A stretch of 64,000 bases of DNA from Bacteroidota bacterium (GCA_023388315.1 JAEWGM010000009.1:26416-90415); one strand, 5' to 3'; counted from the first letter of the stretch, positions 16,546 to 25,494 are shown. Numbers and translations: made by a program. Notes: generated by a model not told the origin, from the letters alone.

Positions 16546-17805
16546 ATGGCAAAACAAAATATACAACAAGTAAAACAACGATTCGGCATCATTGGGGTGT
16601 CGCCCGATTTGGAGCGCGCCATTGATACTGCTTTGCAAGTGGCGCCCACCGATTTATCGGTTCTCATAACGGGAGAAAGCGGTGTGGGGAAAGAGAATTT
16701 CCCACAAATTGTGCATCAATACAGTAAACGCAAACATGGGCCCTATTTTGCCATCAACTGCGGCTCCATTCCCGAAGGAACCATCGATTCGGAACTTTTC
16801 GGGCACGAAAAAGGGTCGTTCACCGGCGCAACCGGCGCGCGAAAAGGCTATTTTGAAGCGGCTGATGGCGGCACACTCTTCCTCGACGAAGTGGGCGAGC
16901 TGCCATTACCCACTCAAGCGCGCTTGCTAAGAGTATTGGAAACGGGCGAGTTCATTAAAGTGGGCTCTTCCAAAGTGGAGAAGAGCAACGTGCGCGTGGT
17001 GGCCGCCACCAATATGAATATGGTGCAAGCGGTGGAAAAAGGAAAATTTAGGGAAGACCTCTATTATAGGTTAAACTCCGTGCCCATTCGCATACCGCCG
17101 TTGCGTGACCGCAAAGAAGACATTCCCTTGCTGTTTCTTCGTTTCGCCACCGATAGCGCAGAGAAATATATGATGCCACCCATTTCGCTCACAGACAGCG
17201 CCACGGATATGTTGAAAAACTATCGCTGGCCGGGAAATATTCGCCAGCTGAAGAATATTACGGAGCAAATCTCCATTATTGAGCAAGAGCGAGTGATTAC
17301 ATCGGATATTTTGGAGAAATACCTTCCGAAAAACGAGGTGGGCATGCTCCCCATTCATCTGTCCAAAGAAACGGACCAAAAATCGTTTGCCACCGAGCGC
17401 GAAATCCTTTACCAAGTACTGTTCGATATGAAAAAAGACATTACCGATTTAAAACAGGTGGTAAAGAATATTTTGGAAGGATCGGCTAACCGCTCTGAAT
17501 ACGAATCGGGCTCCGATATGGAAATCCGCAGTTTGGTGCCACAAGACAAAACCACGGTGACACTTCCGGTGAAATACGATGTTTTACCCAAAAACCAACG
17601 GGAAGACGACAATAAAAACGATATTCAGGAAGCAACGGAAGTAGAAGAAAGCACTTTGTCGTTAAGCGAAGTGGAAAAAGAAATGATTGCCAAGGCACTA
17701 GAGCGACACAACGGCAAACGAAAACAAGCCGCCAACGATTTAGGCATTTCGGAACGCACGCTGTATCGAAAAATAAAAGAATACAATTTGGAAGAAAGGG
17801 ATTAA
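16546..17805 (+). CDS. Sigma54-interacting AAA+ transcription activator
   Basis: A bacterial enhancer-binding protein. 419 residues: the AAA+ domain starts almost at the N-terminus with no receiver, PAS or GAF sensor. Walker A TGESGVGKE is near 45, the sigma54-contacting loop GSFTGA near 91, Walker B TLFLDEVGELP near 113, and YYRLN and WPGNIRQLKN follow. An acidic linker (~300-370) leads to a Fis-type helix-turn-helix (RKQAANDLGISERTLYRKIK). It heads a cluster with lptE, a TPR-like gene and secG; envelope-related regulation is inference. No -24/-12 promoter was recognised in the window. Confidence 0.9.
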   Translation: MAKQNIQQVKQRFGIIGVSPDLERAIDTALQVAPTDLSVLITGESGVGKENFPQIVHQYSKRKHGPYFAINCGSIPEGTIDSELFGHEKGSFTGATGARKGYFEAADGGTLFLDEVGELPLPTQARLLRVLETGEFIKVGSSKVEKSNVRVVAATNMNMVQAVEKGKFREDLYYRLNSVPIRIPPLRDRKEDIPLLFLRFATDSAEKYMMPPISLTDSATDMLKNYRWPGNIRQLKNITEQISIIEQERVITSDILEKYLPKNEVGMLPIHLSKETDQKSFATEREILYQVLFDMKKDITDLKQVVKNILEGSANRSEYESGSDMEIRSLVPQDKTTVTLPVKYDVLPKNQREDDNKNDIQEATEVEESTLSLSEVEKEMIAKALERHNGKRKQAANDLGISERTLYRKIKEYNLEERD

Positions 17806-17827
17806 TTTCCACCTTTAATCATAGAAA

Positions 17828-18340
17828 ATGAATACGTTAAAAAAAATCGCCTTGCTTGTCGCGCTGTTGTTTGTAGTAGCTTCTTGCCGCGTATCGTACA
17901 CGTTCAGAACGGCATCCATCAACTACGACCTCACTAAAACGCTTATGTTGGCGCATTTCGTGAATCAAGCTCCATTGGTTTATCCGCCGCTGGAACAACG
18001 CTTCAACGAATCGCTCAAAGATATGTTCACCCGAAACACTCGCCTGCAACTGGTAAACCAAAACGGCGATATGGAAATTGAGGGAGAAATCGTGGGCTAT
18101 CAACTTACACCATTGGCTGTGCAGGAAGATGCGTTCGCCTCGGAAACACGGTTAACCATGACGGTGCGGATGCGCTTTACCAACAACAAAGTGGATGGGC
18201 AAGACAAGGAAGAAACCATTTCGGCCAACCGCAATTTCGCCAGCGATGTGCCGTTTGATAACGTGCAAGACCAATTGGTGGATGAACTTATTAAAGAAAT
18301 TGTGGACCAACTCTTTAATACAACAATGGCAAATTGGTAA
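17828..18340 (+). CDS. lptE: LPS-assembly lipoprotein LptE
   Basis: Partner of LptD in inserting lipopolysaccharide into the outer membrane. 170 residues with a lipobox (VVASCRVSYTF, Cys at 20) and the LptE fold pattern: SINYDLTKTL, APLVYPPLEQRFNESLKDMF, LQLVNQNGDMEIEGEI, and a C-terminal helix LVDELIKEIVDQLFNTTMANW. It starts 22 bases after the activator gene and is followed by repeat-containing DNA. Identity rests on family pattern and on the gene order activator-lptE-TPR-secG, which I know from other Bacteroidales. Confidence 0.88.
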   Translation: MNTLKKIALLVALLFVVASCRVSYTFRTASINYDLTKTLMLAHFVNQAPLVYPPLEQRFNESLKDMFTRNTRLQLVNQNGDMEIEGEIVGYQLTPLAVQEDAFASETRLTMTVRMRFTNNKVDGQDKEETISANRNFASDVPFDNVQDQLVDELIKEIVDQLFNTTMANW

Positions 18341-18382
18341 GAAATGTCGGAAGTCAGAAGTCCGAAACCGGAAGTCTACCCC

Positions 18383-18432
18383 GTCTAAAATCTAACAGTC
18401 TAATAATCTAACAGTCTAAAATCTACCATCTA
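18383..18432. repeat. Tandem repeat of a 15-16 bp unit before the TPR-like gene
   Basis: Three units, GTCTAAAATCTAACA (18383-18397), GTCTAATAATCTAACA (18398-18413) and GTCTAAAATCTACCA (18414-18428), end against the start codon at 18434. A related degenerate run of GGAAGTC words precedes it (18350-18376), and a similar TCTAAAATCTA patch lies near 19730. Confidence 0.7.
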
Positions 18433-18433
18433 A

Positions 18434-19174
18434 TTGGAAAAAGAACAATTATATCACTGGATAAAAAATCCCGAGGCAATAGATGGCTCCAACAATGCCG
18501 CCTTGCAGGAATTGATACAATCCTATCCTTATTTTCAAACGGCCCGCTTGTTGTATTCCAAAGGGCTGCACGCATCGACTGATGAGCGGTACGAAGATGA
18601 ATTAAGCCGCACGGCCGTGTTGTGCGCCGACCGAAGAAAGCTTTTTTATCTGATTGAAAAAGAGGCTTATGAAAAGTTTTTGGCAAAACCCGAAAAACCG
18701 GAAAATCAAGACAGGACAACCGCTTTGCTCGACACATTCTTAACTTCCATTGAAGAAGAAACAGCGGAAGAAAATCCGCTTCCCGCGGATATGCACATTG
18801 TTTCTGTGGATTATCTTTCTTATTTGGATTCGTTGGAGAAAGACAACCAACCTGAAGGAAAGGAAGCCGAAACGCAGTTTAAACACCAAGACATTATCGA
18901 TTCATTTTTGGAAAAAGCCGCTTCCGATGAACTTTTCACTCCTCCTTCGGCATCGGCTACAAAAGGGCCCCAACACAAAATGGATGTGGACGAAGGAAAC
19001 GAATTTCTCACCGAAACACTTGCACGTATTTACATTAAACAAAAAAAATATGAGCAGGCACTCACAATTATTAGGCGATTAAGTTTGAATTTTCCAAAAA
19101 AAAGTGCTTACTTTGCCGACCAAATTCGTTTTTTGGAATATTTAATTCTCAACGAGAAGAACAAAAGCAATTAA
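18434..19174 (+). CDS. TPR-like cytoplasmic protein with TTG start
   Basis: 246 residues, acidic, no signal peptide. The N-terminal part (EQLYHWIKNPEAIDG ... QELIQSYPYFQTARLLYSKGL) and the C-terminal part (LARIYIKQKKYEQALTIIRR followed by KKSAYFADQIRFLEYLI) look like a helical repeat protein; the latter is one clear TPR. An in-frame TAA at 18431-18433 lies directly before the TTG, and there is no ATG until about residue 178, so TTG must be the start if the conserved N-terminus is translated. It sits 3 bases upstream of secG, so is likely translationally coupled. Function unknown. Confidence 0.8.
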   Translation: MEKEQLYHWIKNPEAIDGSNNAALQELIQSYPYFQTARLLYSKGLHASTDERYEDELSRTAVLCADRRKLFYLIEKEAYEKFLAKPEKPENQDRTTALLDTFLTSIEEETAEENPLPADMHIVSVDYLSYLDSLEKDNQPEGKEAETQFKHQDIIDSFLEKAASDELFTPPSASATKGPQHKMDVDEGNEFLTETLARIYIKQKKYEQALTIIRRLSLNFPKKSAYFADQIRFLEYLILNEKNKSN

Positions 19175-19177
19175 ACT

Positions 19178-19543
19178 ATGTATATTTTCATCACCATTCT
19201 TATTCTGCTTGCAGCTATTTTGATGATCCTTATCGTATTGGTACAAAAGTCAAAAGGTGGTGGCTTAGCCAGCGGATTTTCTTCATCGAACCAAATTATG
19301 GGTGTTCGCAAAACCACCGATTTTTTGGAAAAAGCTACATGGACGCTCGCCGGTGCCATGATTGTATTGAGCATTTTCACGGCAAAATACACGGCATCGC
19401 ATTCAACCGCGCCACAATCGCAGGTAGAAGCGCCGCAAACCGCGCCGCTTAGCCCCGTCACCGCACCCGATGTATCGCCCAATATGCCGATACCCACACA
19501 GCCTGCATCGCAGCCGGAAACGCCTGAGCAACCGGCCGAGTAA
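19178..19543 (+). CDS. secG: Preprotein translocase subunit SecG
   Basis: Small inner-membrane subunit of the SecYEG translocon. 121 residues: first membrane helix (YIFITILILLAAILMILIVL), the conserved cytoplasmic loop VQKSKGGGLASGFSSSNQIMG, second helix (ATWTLAGAMIVLSIFTA), then a Pro/Ala/Gln-rich tail of about 45 residues. The tail makes it longer than the ~75-110-residue E. coli and Bacillus forms, as is common in Bacteroidota. A strong terminator follows. Confidence 0.94.
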   Translation: MYIFITILILLAAILMILIVLVQKSKGGGLASGFSSSNQIMGVRKTTDFLEKATWTLAGAMIVLSIFTAKYTASHSTAPQSQVEAPQTAPLSPVTAPDVSPNMPIPTQPASQPETPEQPAE

Positions 19544-19568
19544 AAACAGAACGCAAAAAAAGAAATGA

Positions 19569-19596
19569 AAAGAGTTGCAACCATGCAACTCTTTTT
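19569..19596 (+). terminator. Terminator after secG
   Basis: Perfect 11-bp stem AAAGAGTTGCA / TGCAACTCTTT with a 4-base loop and trailing T residues, 26 bases after the secG stop. Confidence 0.88.
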
Positions 19597-19830
19597 GTGT
19601 TGAGAAAGATGGACTGATCTCTAAGGCGTGACGAAACGGCAGTCAGATTTTCTATTCAATCCCCCTTACTCCCTCTTCTCCAAGGGGGAAATATGCAACC
19701 AAAACGCAATATACACGGAACTTCTCGTCTAATATCTAAAATCTATCCGTCTAAAGTCTTATCTCCGAAGCATCAGAACAATTTTCCATCTTATTTCGTT
19801 AATTAGTAAAATCAAAAACGGTTAACAACG
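19597..19830. repeat. Gene-free gap with degenerate repeats
   Basis: It holds a C-rich/G-rich hairpin (CCCCCTT at 19661-19667 with AAGGGGG at 19682-19688), a type that recurs near 47.9 kb, and a TCTAAAATCTA patch near 19730 related to 18383-18428. No ORF is convincing. Confidence 0.45.
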
Positions 19831-20475
19831 ATGAAACAATTGCTCATTTCCCTATTTATTTTTTCTTTAACAATGGCATCGGCACAAGAAATCCGATACG
19901 ACACAGTGCGGGTATCGCCCAACGATGAAAGAAACATTTACCGCGCAACGAAACAACCACAACAGCCCACAACTGTGAGGCGCGAGCGAGCCACGCAGCC
20001 CATCAGGGTGCAGCCACAAGGGTTTGCATTTGACAGAAGTAAATTGCGCATTGGTGCCAATTTGGGGTTGTCGCTCAGCCGAAACTACACTGTTTTCGGT
20101 GTTGGCCCTCAGGTGGGTTATCAGTTTTCCGATTTGTTTATGGCCGGTGCCGGAGTAAAATATTATTATACCAAGGTGCGCACATCGAGTTACGAAATAA
20201 AAAACAATATGCTGGGTGCCAACCTGTTCGGGTATTTTTATCCGGTTCGTTTTTTAACCGTTTTCGCCCAGCCCGAAATCAATTATATTTGGTCTAATTT
20301 AAAAAACAGAACCACGCAAGAAACGAACAGCGAAAATGGTTTCGTGCCATCGTTGGTGGTGGGTGCCGGTTTGCGCTTGGGGCGCTCGCACCTGACGCTG
20401 AATTACGATTTGGTGCAAAATTCGCGCTCGCCCTACCCAAGCGGTTTCTTTTTGGGTGTTTCGGCGTTTTTTTAA
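19831..20475 (+). CDS. Outer-membrane beta-barrel protein, small porin-like
   Basis: 214 residues with a signal peptide (to about residue 18, MASA) and a basic linker (PQQPTTVRRERATQPIRV). From about residue 70 the sequence alternates polar and hydrophobic residues in short strands (LRIGANLGLSLSRNYTVFGV, AGAGVKYYYTKV, HLTLNYDLVQNS) and ends in Phe (GVSAFF), the outer-membrane insertion signature. It fits an 8-stranded OmpA/OmpX-like barrel. Its specific role is unknown. It converges with the dciA-like gene 13 bases downstream. Confidence 0.8.
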   Translation: MKQLLISLFIFSLTMASAQEIRYDTVRVSPNDERNIYRATKQPQQPTTVRRERATQPIRVQPQGFAFDRSKLRIGANLGLSLSRNYTVFGVGPQVGYQFSDLFMAGAGVKYYYTKVRTSSYEIKNNMLGANLFGYFYPVRFLTVFAQPEINYIWSNLKNRTTQETNSENGFVPSLVVGAGLRLGRSHLTLNYDLVQNSRSPYPSGFFLGVSAFF

Positions 20476-20488
20476 AAGGTTTACGAAT

Positions 20489-20791
20489 TTATCGAATAAC
20501 AATATCCCGAACGATTGGCATTTCCGCATAATCGTTCATTTTTTTTATTAGGTTTTCTTTGTTCATTAACAACTCGGCGCGCAGCACGGCCGATGTGAGT
20601 TGCACATACAGCACACCGCGCCTGAAATAAACCTGCTTGGTGTAATGCGACACGCCTTCGCCCAGCACTTCGCGCCAGCCTTTCACCACTTTGTGTTCGG
20701 CCAGTTTTTCTCTCAACGAACTGTTCTTGTCGAAAAATTCGGAGAGCGCGTGCGATAAAGGTTTGGCATTTCGTTTAAACATAATGGACAA
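20489..20791 (-). CDS. DUF721/DciA-like protein
   Basis: 100 residues. The pattern FFDKNSSLREKLAEHKVVKGWREVLGEGVSHYTKQVYFRRGVLYVQLTSAVLRAEL fits the DUF721 family; its best-known member, DciA, loads the replicative helicase DnaB in bacteria without DnaC. This is the short form with only the KH-like domain. It lies 112 bases downstream of recF on the same strand, as in many Bacteroidota, which supports a replication role. The start could be Met1 or Met4. Confidence 0.8.
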   Translation of the reverse strand: MSIMFKRNAKPLSHALSEFFDKNSSLREKLAEHKVVKGWREVLGEGVSHYTKQVYFRRGVLYVQLTSAVLRAELLMNKENLIKKMNDYAEMPIVRDIVIR

Positions 20792-20903
20792 TAGCTGTTC
20801 TGTTGTTATTCAGTTGTTATTCGGTTGTTATTCTATAGTAGAAAAGGTGCGCGTACCATCTGTACACTCGCAAGATCCTTAAATCCGTCAGGCCGGTAAT
20901 CGG

Positions 20904-22007
20904 TCAGACGATTTGGGTGATATCCCCGTTGGAAACGGTATAAATATGAAAATTGTTGTGCAGGCGGTTCAGTATTTTATCGAGCGATTCGCGGTTGGTA
21001 TCGGAAATGAAAATTTGTCCAAACTCCTCGCCCGAAACCAGCTTCACAATCTCCTCCACCCGTTCGGCATCGAGGCGGTCGAAAATATCGTCGAGCAACA
21101 AAATGGGCGTTTTGTTTCCCGTTTTCAGTAAATAATGAAATTCCGCCAGTTTCAACGAAACAAAATAGGTTTTATTTTGCCCCTGTGAGCCCACTTTTTT
21201 AATGGGATAACCATCGAGAAGCATCTCCAAATCGTCGCGATGAATTCCCACCGTGGTGTGTCCAATGGCCATATCGCGCCTGCGATTAGAGTGCAAAATG
21301 TGCCTGAAATCGCCGTCGTTTAACTGCGACACATATTTAAACGACACCTGCTCACCCGAACCGCTTATCTTGCTGTAAAAATGGTTAAAAATGGGCGTGA
21401 ACGCTTCAATAAACGCTTCGCGCTTTTTGTGGATGAGGCGCCCCTCGTCAATCATTTGTTCTTCCCACACTTCCAGTAGGGTTTCGTCTATGTCGCGTTC
21501 ATCGTTTTTCAACAGCACGTTGCGTTGTTGCAACGCTTTGTTGTAGCGCATGAGCGCGTAGAGATACTCTTTGTTGAACTGCGAAATGGCAATATCCATA
21601 AATTTTCGGCGGCCTTCGCTGGCGCCGGTAATAAGCTCATTGTCAGCCGGCGAAATCATTACCAGCGGGATAAAACCGATGTGGTCTGAAAGGCGCTCGT
21701 ATTCTTTTTTGTTGCGCTTGAATTGCTTTTTTTGCCGACGGCGTAGGCCGCAATAAATCTCTTCGTCCACAGCATTTTCCGATGTATATTTTCCTTGCAG
21801 CATGCACACATCGGCATTGTGGTTGATAATTTGAGAATCCACGGGATTGGTGTAGCTGCGACAAAATGAAAGATAGTAAACAGCATCCAACAAATTGGTT
21901 TTACCCATTCCGTTGTTTCCGATAAAGCAATTTATTTTTGGCGACAAGTCGAGTTCAACTTGCTCTAAGTTCTTGTAATTTATGATGGAGAGGTGTGTGA
22001 GAACCAT
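20904..22007 (-). CDS. recF: DNA repair protein RecF
   Basis: SMC-like ATPase that helps load RecA at single-strand gaps. From the ATG at 22007 the protein is 367 residues: Walker A GNNGMGKTNLLDAVYYLSFCRS early, and Walker B with the signature region LLLDDIFDRLDAERVEEIV near 305-325. An in-frame GTG at 22112 would add 35 residues encoded almost wholly by a tandem repeat (15-bp scale LFNLFSISF-like sequence), which is not family-like, so I use the internal ATG. Confidence 0.93.
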   Translation of the reverse strand: MVLTHLSIINYKNLEQVELDLSPKINCFIGNNGMGKTNLLDAVYYLSFCRSYTNPVDSQIINHNADVCMLQGKYTSENAVDEEIYCGLRRRQKKQFKRNKKEYERLSDHIGFIPLVMISPADNELITGASEGRRKFMDIAISQFNKEYLYALMRYNKALQQRNVLLKNDERDIDETLLEVWEEQMIDEGRLIHKKREAFIEAFTPIFNHFYSKISGSGEQVSFKYVSQLNDGDFRHILHSNRRRDMAIGHTTVGIHRDDLEMLLDGYPIKKVGSQGQNKTYFVSLKLAEFHYLLKTGNKTPILLLDDIFDRLDAERVEEIVKLVSGEEFGQIFISDTNRESLDKILNRLHNNFHIYTVSNGDITQIV

Positions 22008-22014
22008 TTTTGAG

Positions 22015-22097
22015 GAGATTGATGGGAGATTGAAAGAGATTGAAAGAGATTGAAAAGAGATTGAAAAGAGATTGAATAAAGATTGAATGAGATTGAG
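22015..22097. repeat. Tandem repeat just before recF
   Basis: About eight copies of a 10-11 bp unit with consensus GAGATTGAAA(A) between the cdaA stop and the recF ATG. It stays open in the recF reading frame up to a GTG at 22112. Confidence 0.85.
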
Positions 22098-22126
22098 TGT
22101 GAGAATTTTCACCCAAGCTTCAACAG

Positions 22127-22891
22127 CTAATTCTCTGCCAGCAATAAACGTTGCAAATCTTCGGGCGAAATGTTCATTCGGAGCCTGCCTTGTGAGGCAT
22201 ACGTTATTTTCCCGCTTTCTTCGGAAACAATAATTACTTTGGCATCGGTTTCCTGCGAAATTCCCAATCCGGCTCTGTGGCGCAGGCCCATATGGTTGGG
22301 AATGTTGGGGTTTTGCGAAACGGGGAGAATACAGCCAGCGGCTTTTATCTTTGTTCCTACCACAATCATCGCGCCATCGTGTAACGGGCTATTTTTAAAG
22401 AAAATATTTTCGATAAGGCGCGACGATACATCGGCATTCACAATTTCACCCGTTTGCTCATAAAGCCCCAAATGAATATCGCCTTGAATCACAATTAGCG
22501 CGCCGGTATTGGATTTTGACATATTCATGCACGCCAACACAATGGCCGTGAGATGCGAATTGTCTTTTTGTTTTCCATCGGTAGGGAAAAACAATTTCGA
22601 TATCAAATTCCAGCCTTTTTTAGAACCCAGCGACATCAAAAAACGCCGAATTTCATCCTGAAAAAGAATTACCAAAAGAAAAAGCCCCACGCTCACCAAT
22701 TGATCTAAAATGGAGCCAATCAGCACCATATCAAACACTTGAGAAACGAGCACCCACATCACCATAAACACCAAGATGCCCATGAAAAGTGGCCTCATTC
22801 CCGAGATTTTAACCAACCGAAAAAGATAATACAGGAGCAGGGCTACCAGAATAATATCGATAAAATCTTTTATGCCGAAATGAGAAAACAT
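22127..22891 (-). CDS. cdaA: Diadenylate cyclase CdaA
   Basis: Makes the second messenger c-di-AMP from two ATP. 254 residues: three N-terminal hydrophobic segments (to about 85), then the DAC domain with NSPLHDGAMIVV (DGA motif) and MGLRHRAGLGISQ (RHR motif), both complete. This is the membrane CdaA/YbbP architecture. It is 32 bases downstream of folP, a pairing common in Bacteroidota. No c-di-AMP phosphodiesterase of GdpP type is in the window; the DHH protein at 12403 could degrade its products. Confidence 0.94.
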   Translation of the reverse strand: MFSHFGIKDFIDIILVALLLYYLFRLVKISGMRPLFMGILVFMVMWVLVSQVFDMVLIGSILDQLVSVGLFLLVILFQDEIRRFLMSLGSKKGWNLISKLFFPTDGKQKDNSHLTAIVLACMNMSKSNTGALIVIQGDIHLGLYEQTGEIVNADVSSRLIENIFFKNSPLHDGAMIVVGTKIKAAGCILPVSQNPNIPNHMGLRHRAGLGISQETDAKVIIVSEESGKITYASQGRLRMNISPEDLQRLLLAEN

Positions 22892-22923
22892 ATATTTAAC
22901 TTATTGATCTTGAGCTGTGAAAA

Positions 22924-23787
22924 TTATAAATCATGATTGGTTTGAGCGTCGAACTCATTTATTTTAGACACAATTTTTACGCATTCAACGGCTTCTTTCA
23001 CATCGTGAACGCGCAAAATGCTTGCGCCGGAAAGCAACGCCACGGTATTTAACACCGATGTGCCGTTTAAACTTTCCTCGGCCGTTGTATCGAGATATTT
23101 ATAAATCATCGATTTTCGGGAAATGCCCACGAGAATCGGCTCATCAAAGATATGAAAATATTTGAGATAAGCCATCAATTCGTAGTTTTGAGAGAGCGTT
23201 TTGCTGAATCCGAAACCGGGGTCGATGATGACATCGTTCACGCCCAACAGGTTCAATTTGACCTTTCTCTCTGAAAAATAAAAGAGAATATCCTGAATGA
23301 AATTATCGTATTGCGTGTGCTGCTGCATGGTTTGGGGAACGCCTCGCATATGCATCAAAATGTACGGAACATTGAGTTGCGCCATGGTGGCAAACATATT
23401 TTCATCTATTTGCCCGCCCGAAATATCGTTAATGATATCCACTCCATATTCTTCCACTGCTTGCTTGGCCACATCGGCATAAAACGTGTCAACCGATAAA
23501 ATGGCAGCGGGAAATTCCTTTCTCACGCGTTGCAGCGCGGGCATTAGTCGCTCTTTTTCTTCTGCCGGCGATAAAAAGGTGGACACCGGCGAAGTAGATT
23601 GCGCCCCAACATCAATCATATGTCCACCTTCTTGCAAAATTTGGTGGCATCGGTTGATAATTTCCTCATCGGTTTGTTTGCGGCTTCCGCTGAAAAACGA
23701 ATCGGGCGTAACGTTTAATATGCCCATTACCAGTGGCGTATCTAAACCGATGAGCTCCCCTCTTATATTGATTGTTTTTTTCTGCAT
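22924..23787 (-). CDS. folP: Dihydropteroate synthase
   Basis: Joins p-aminobenzoate to dihydropterin pyrophosphate in folate synthesis; the sulfonamide target. 287 residues with the family landmarks MGILNVTPDSFFSGS, MIDVGAQSTSP, SVDTFYADVA, INDISGG, YILMHMRGVPQTMQ, DPGFGFSKTLSQNY and the C-terminal LRVHDVKEA. All pterin- and phosphate-binding segments are present. ATG at 23787 lies 5 bases after the nadB stop, so nadB-folP-cdaA form one operon. Confidence 0.95.
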   Translation of the reverse strand: MQKKTINIRGELIGLDTPLVMGILNVTPDSFFSGSRKQTDEEIINRCHQILQEGGHMIDVGAQSTSPVSTFLSPAEEKERLMPALQRVRKEFPAAILSVDTFYADVAKQAVEEYGVDIINDISGGQIDENMFATMAQLNVPYILMHMRGVPQTMQQHTQYDNFIQDILFYFSERKVKLNLLGVNDVIIDPGFGFSKTLSQNYELMAYLKYFHIFDEPILVGISRKSMIYKYLDTTAEESLNGTSVLNTVALLSGASILRVHDVKEAVECVKIVSKINEFDAQTNHDL

Positions 23788-23792
23788 ACTGT

Positions 23793-25373
23793 TTACAACG
23801 TGGAATTTGGTGCACGAAACGGGTAATCGATGGTGTGATGCAAGCCGCGGCTTTCTTTGCGCGCCATGGCCTGTTTAATCACCATATACCCCACTTTAAT
23901 GATGTTGCGAAGTTCACAAATCTCACGCGACACCACCGAGCGCTGGAAAAAATCTTCCGTTTCGCGAAAAAGAATGTTCAACCGATCCAATGCGCGCTGC
24001 AAGCGCAAATCGGAACGCACAATGCCCACGTAAGACGACATAATTTGCCCCACTTCCTTGTAACTTTGTGTGATAAGCACCATTTCCTCGGGCGATGACG
24101 TGCCTTCGGCATTCCACGCCGGAATGTCATCGCAAAACGAGTAGTTTTTGAACCGTGGAATGGAGTGTTTCGCGGCGGCATCGGCAAAAACCACCGCTTC
24201 AATAAGTGAGTTGGATGCCAATCGATTGGCGCCGTGCAAACCCGTGCACGCGCATTCACCATTGGCGTACAATCGGCTAATGCTGGTTTCCCCATCGATG
24301 TTCACCAAAATGCCGCCACACAAATAATGCGCGGCAGGCGCCACGGGAATTAGGTCTTTGGTAATATCGATGCCCAAAGAAAGGCATTTTTCATAAATGG
24401 TGGGAAAATGTTTTTTGGTTTCTTCGGGATCTTTGTGCGTGACATCCAGAAAAACGTGGTCGTTGCCTCGGTTTTTCATTTCCGTGTCAATGGCACGCGC
24501 CACAATATCGCGCGGGGCGAGGGATTCGCGCTCGTCGTATTTGTGCATAAACGGCTCGCCATCCAATGTTTTGAGTACGCCGCCGTAGCCGCGCATAGCC
24601 TCGGTAATGAGAAACGATGGCCGCTCGCCCGGATAAAAAAGTGCCGTGGGGTGGAACTGCACAAATTCCATACCTTTTATTTCGCCTTTGGCGCGGGCTA
24701 CCATCGCGATGCCGTCGCCCGTGGCTACCAACGGATTGGTGGTGGTTTGATAAATGCACCCAATGCCACCCGTACCCATCATGGTTACACGCGAGAGAAA
24801 CACGTCAATTTCGTTGGTTTTCTGATCCAAAATATAGGCTCCGTAGCACTCAATACCGCGTGTATGCCTCGTAACTATTTGTCCTAAATGGTGTTGGGTG
24901 AGTATTTCAATGGCAAAATGGTTATCGAAAACATCAATATTGGGGTGGTTTCGGATGGTTTCAATGAGGCTGATTTGTATTTCGGCGCCGGTGTTGTCTT
25001 TGTGATGCAAAATGCGATGTTCGGAATGGCCGCCTTCGCGGTGCAGATCAAAATTTCCGCTTTCATCTTTATCGAAATCCACTCCCCAGCTTATCAACTC
25101 GTTAATTTGAGCGGGTGCTTCGCGCACCACTTTTTCCACCACTTCCCTGTCGCACAGTCCGGCACCGGCATCCAGCGTGTCGGCGATATGTTTTTCAAAA
25201 TTATCCCAAGGGTGGGTTACCGATGCAATGCCGCCCTGCGCATAATATGTGTTGGCATCTTCCAAAGAATTTTTGGCCACAATGGCCACCTTGCCATATT
25301 CAGCCACTTTAAGCGCGTAGCTCATCCCCGCAATTCCCGATCCGATGACCAAAAAATCATAACGATGCACCAT
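23793..25373 (-). CDS. nadB: L-aspartate oxidase
   Basis: FAD enzyme that oxidises aspartate to iminoaspartate in NAD synthesis. 526 residues: FAD-binding GSGIAGMSYAL at the N-terminus, YYAQGGIASV, HREGGHSEHRILH, the long substrate domain (EFVQFHPTALFYPGERPSFL, AAHYLCGGILVNIDG) and the second FAD motif LHGANRLASNSLIEAVVFA. The C-terminal helical domain is complete. It starts the operon with folP and cdaA. nadA and nadC are not in the window. Fumarate reductase flavoprotein is excluded by the aspartate-oxidase spacing and lack of partner subunits. Confidence 0.94.
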   Translation of the reverse strand: MVHRYDFLVIGSGIAGMSYALKVAEYGKVAIVAKNSLEDANTYYAQGGIASVTHPWDNFEKHIADTLDAGAGLCDREVVEKVVREAPAQINELISWGVDFDKDESGNFDLHREGGHSEHRILHHKDNTGAEIQISLIETIRNHPNIDVFDNHFAIEILTQHHLGQIVTRHTRGIECYGAYILDQKTNEIDVFLSRVTMMGTGGIGCIYQTTTNPLVATGDGIAMVARAKGEIKGMEFVQFHPTALFYPGERPSFLITEAMRGYGGVLKTLDGEPFMHKYDERESLAPRDIVARAIDTEMKNRGNDHVFLDVTHKDPEETKKHFPTIYEKCLSLGIDITKDLIPVAPAAHYLCGGILVNIDGETSISRLYANGECACTGLHGANRLASNSLIEAVVFADAAAKHSIPRFKNYSFCDDIPAWNAEGTSSPEEMVLITQSYKEVGQIMSSYVGIVRSDLRLQRALDRLNILFRETEDFFQRSVVSREICELRNIIKVGYMVIKQAMARKESRGLHHTIDYPFRAPNSTL

Positions 25374-25494
25374 TTTTTTCTGTTTTTGTAATGTGAATAT
25401 GCAAATTTACGTAATTATCGGTGGCAAAGGTTCGTTTGCTCCGATTTATTTTTTCTAATAAAAACAAAAAGTATAGTTAAATATCCGTTTTTTA

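Noticed and set aside
22015..22097. CRISPR-like repeat array
   Set aside because: Units are 10-11 bases without spacers and there are no cas genes; it is a simple tandem repeat.
22008..22112. RecF N-terminal extension from GTG at 22112
   Set aside because: It is encoded by the tandem repeat and lacks family similarity; the ATG at 22007 gives the expected RecF N-terminus.
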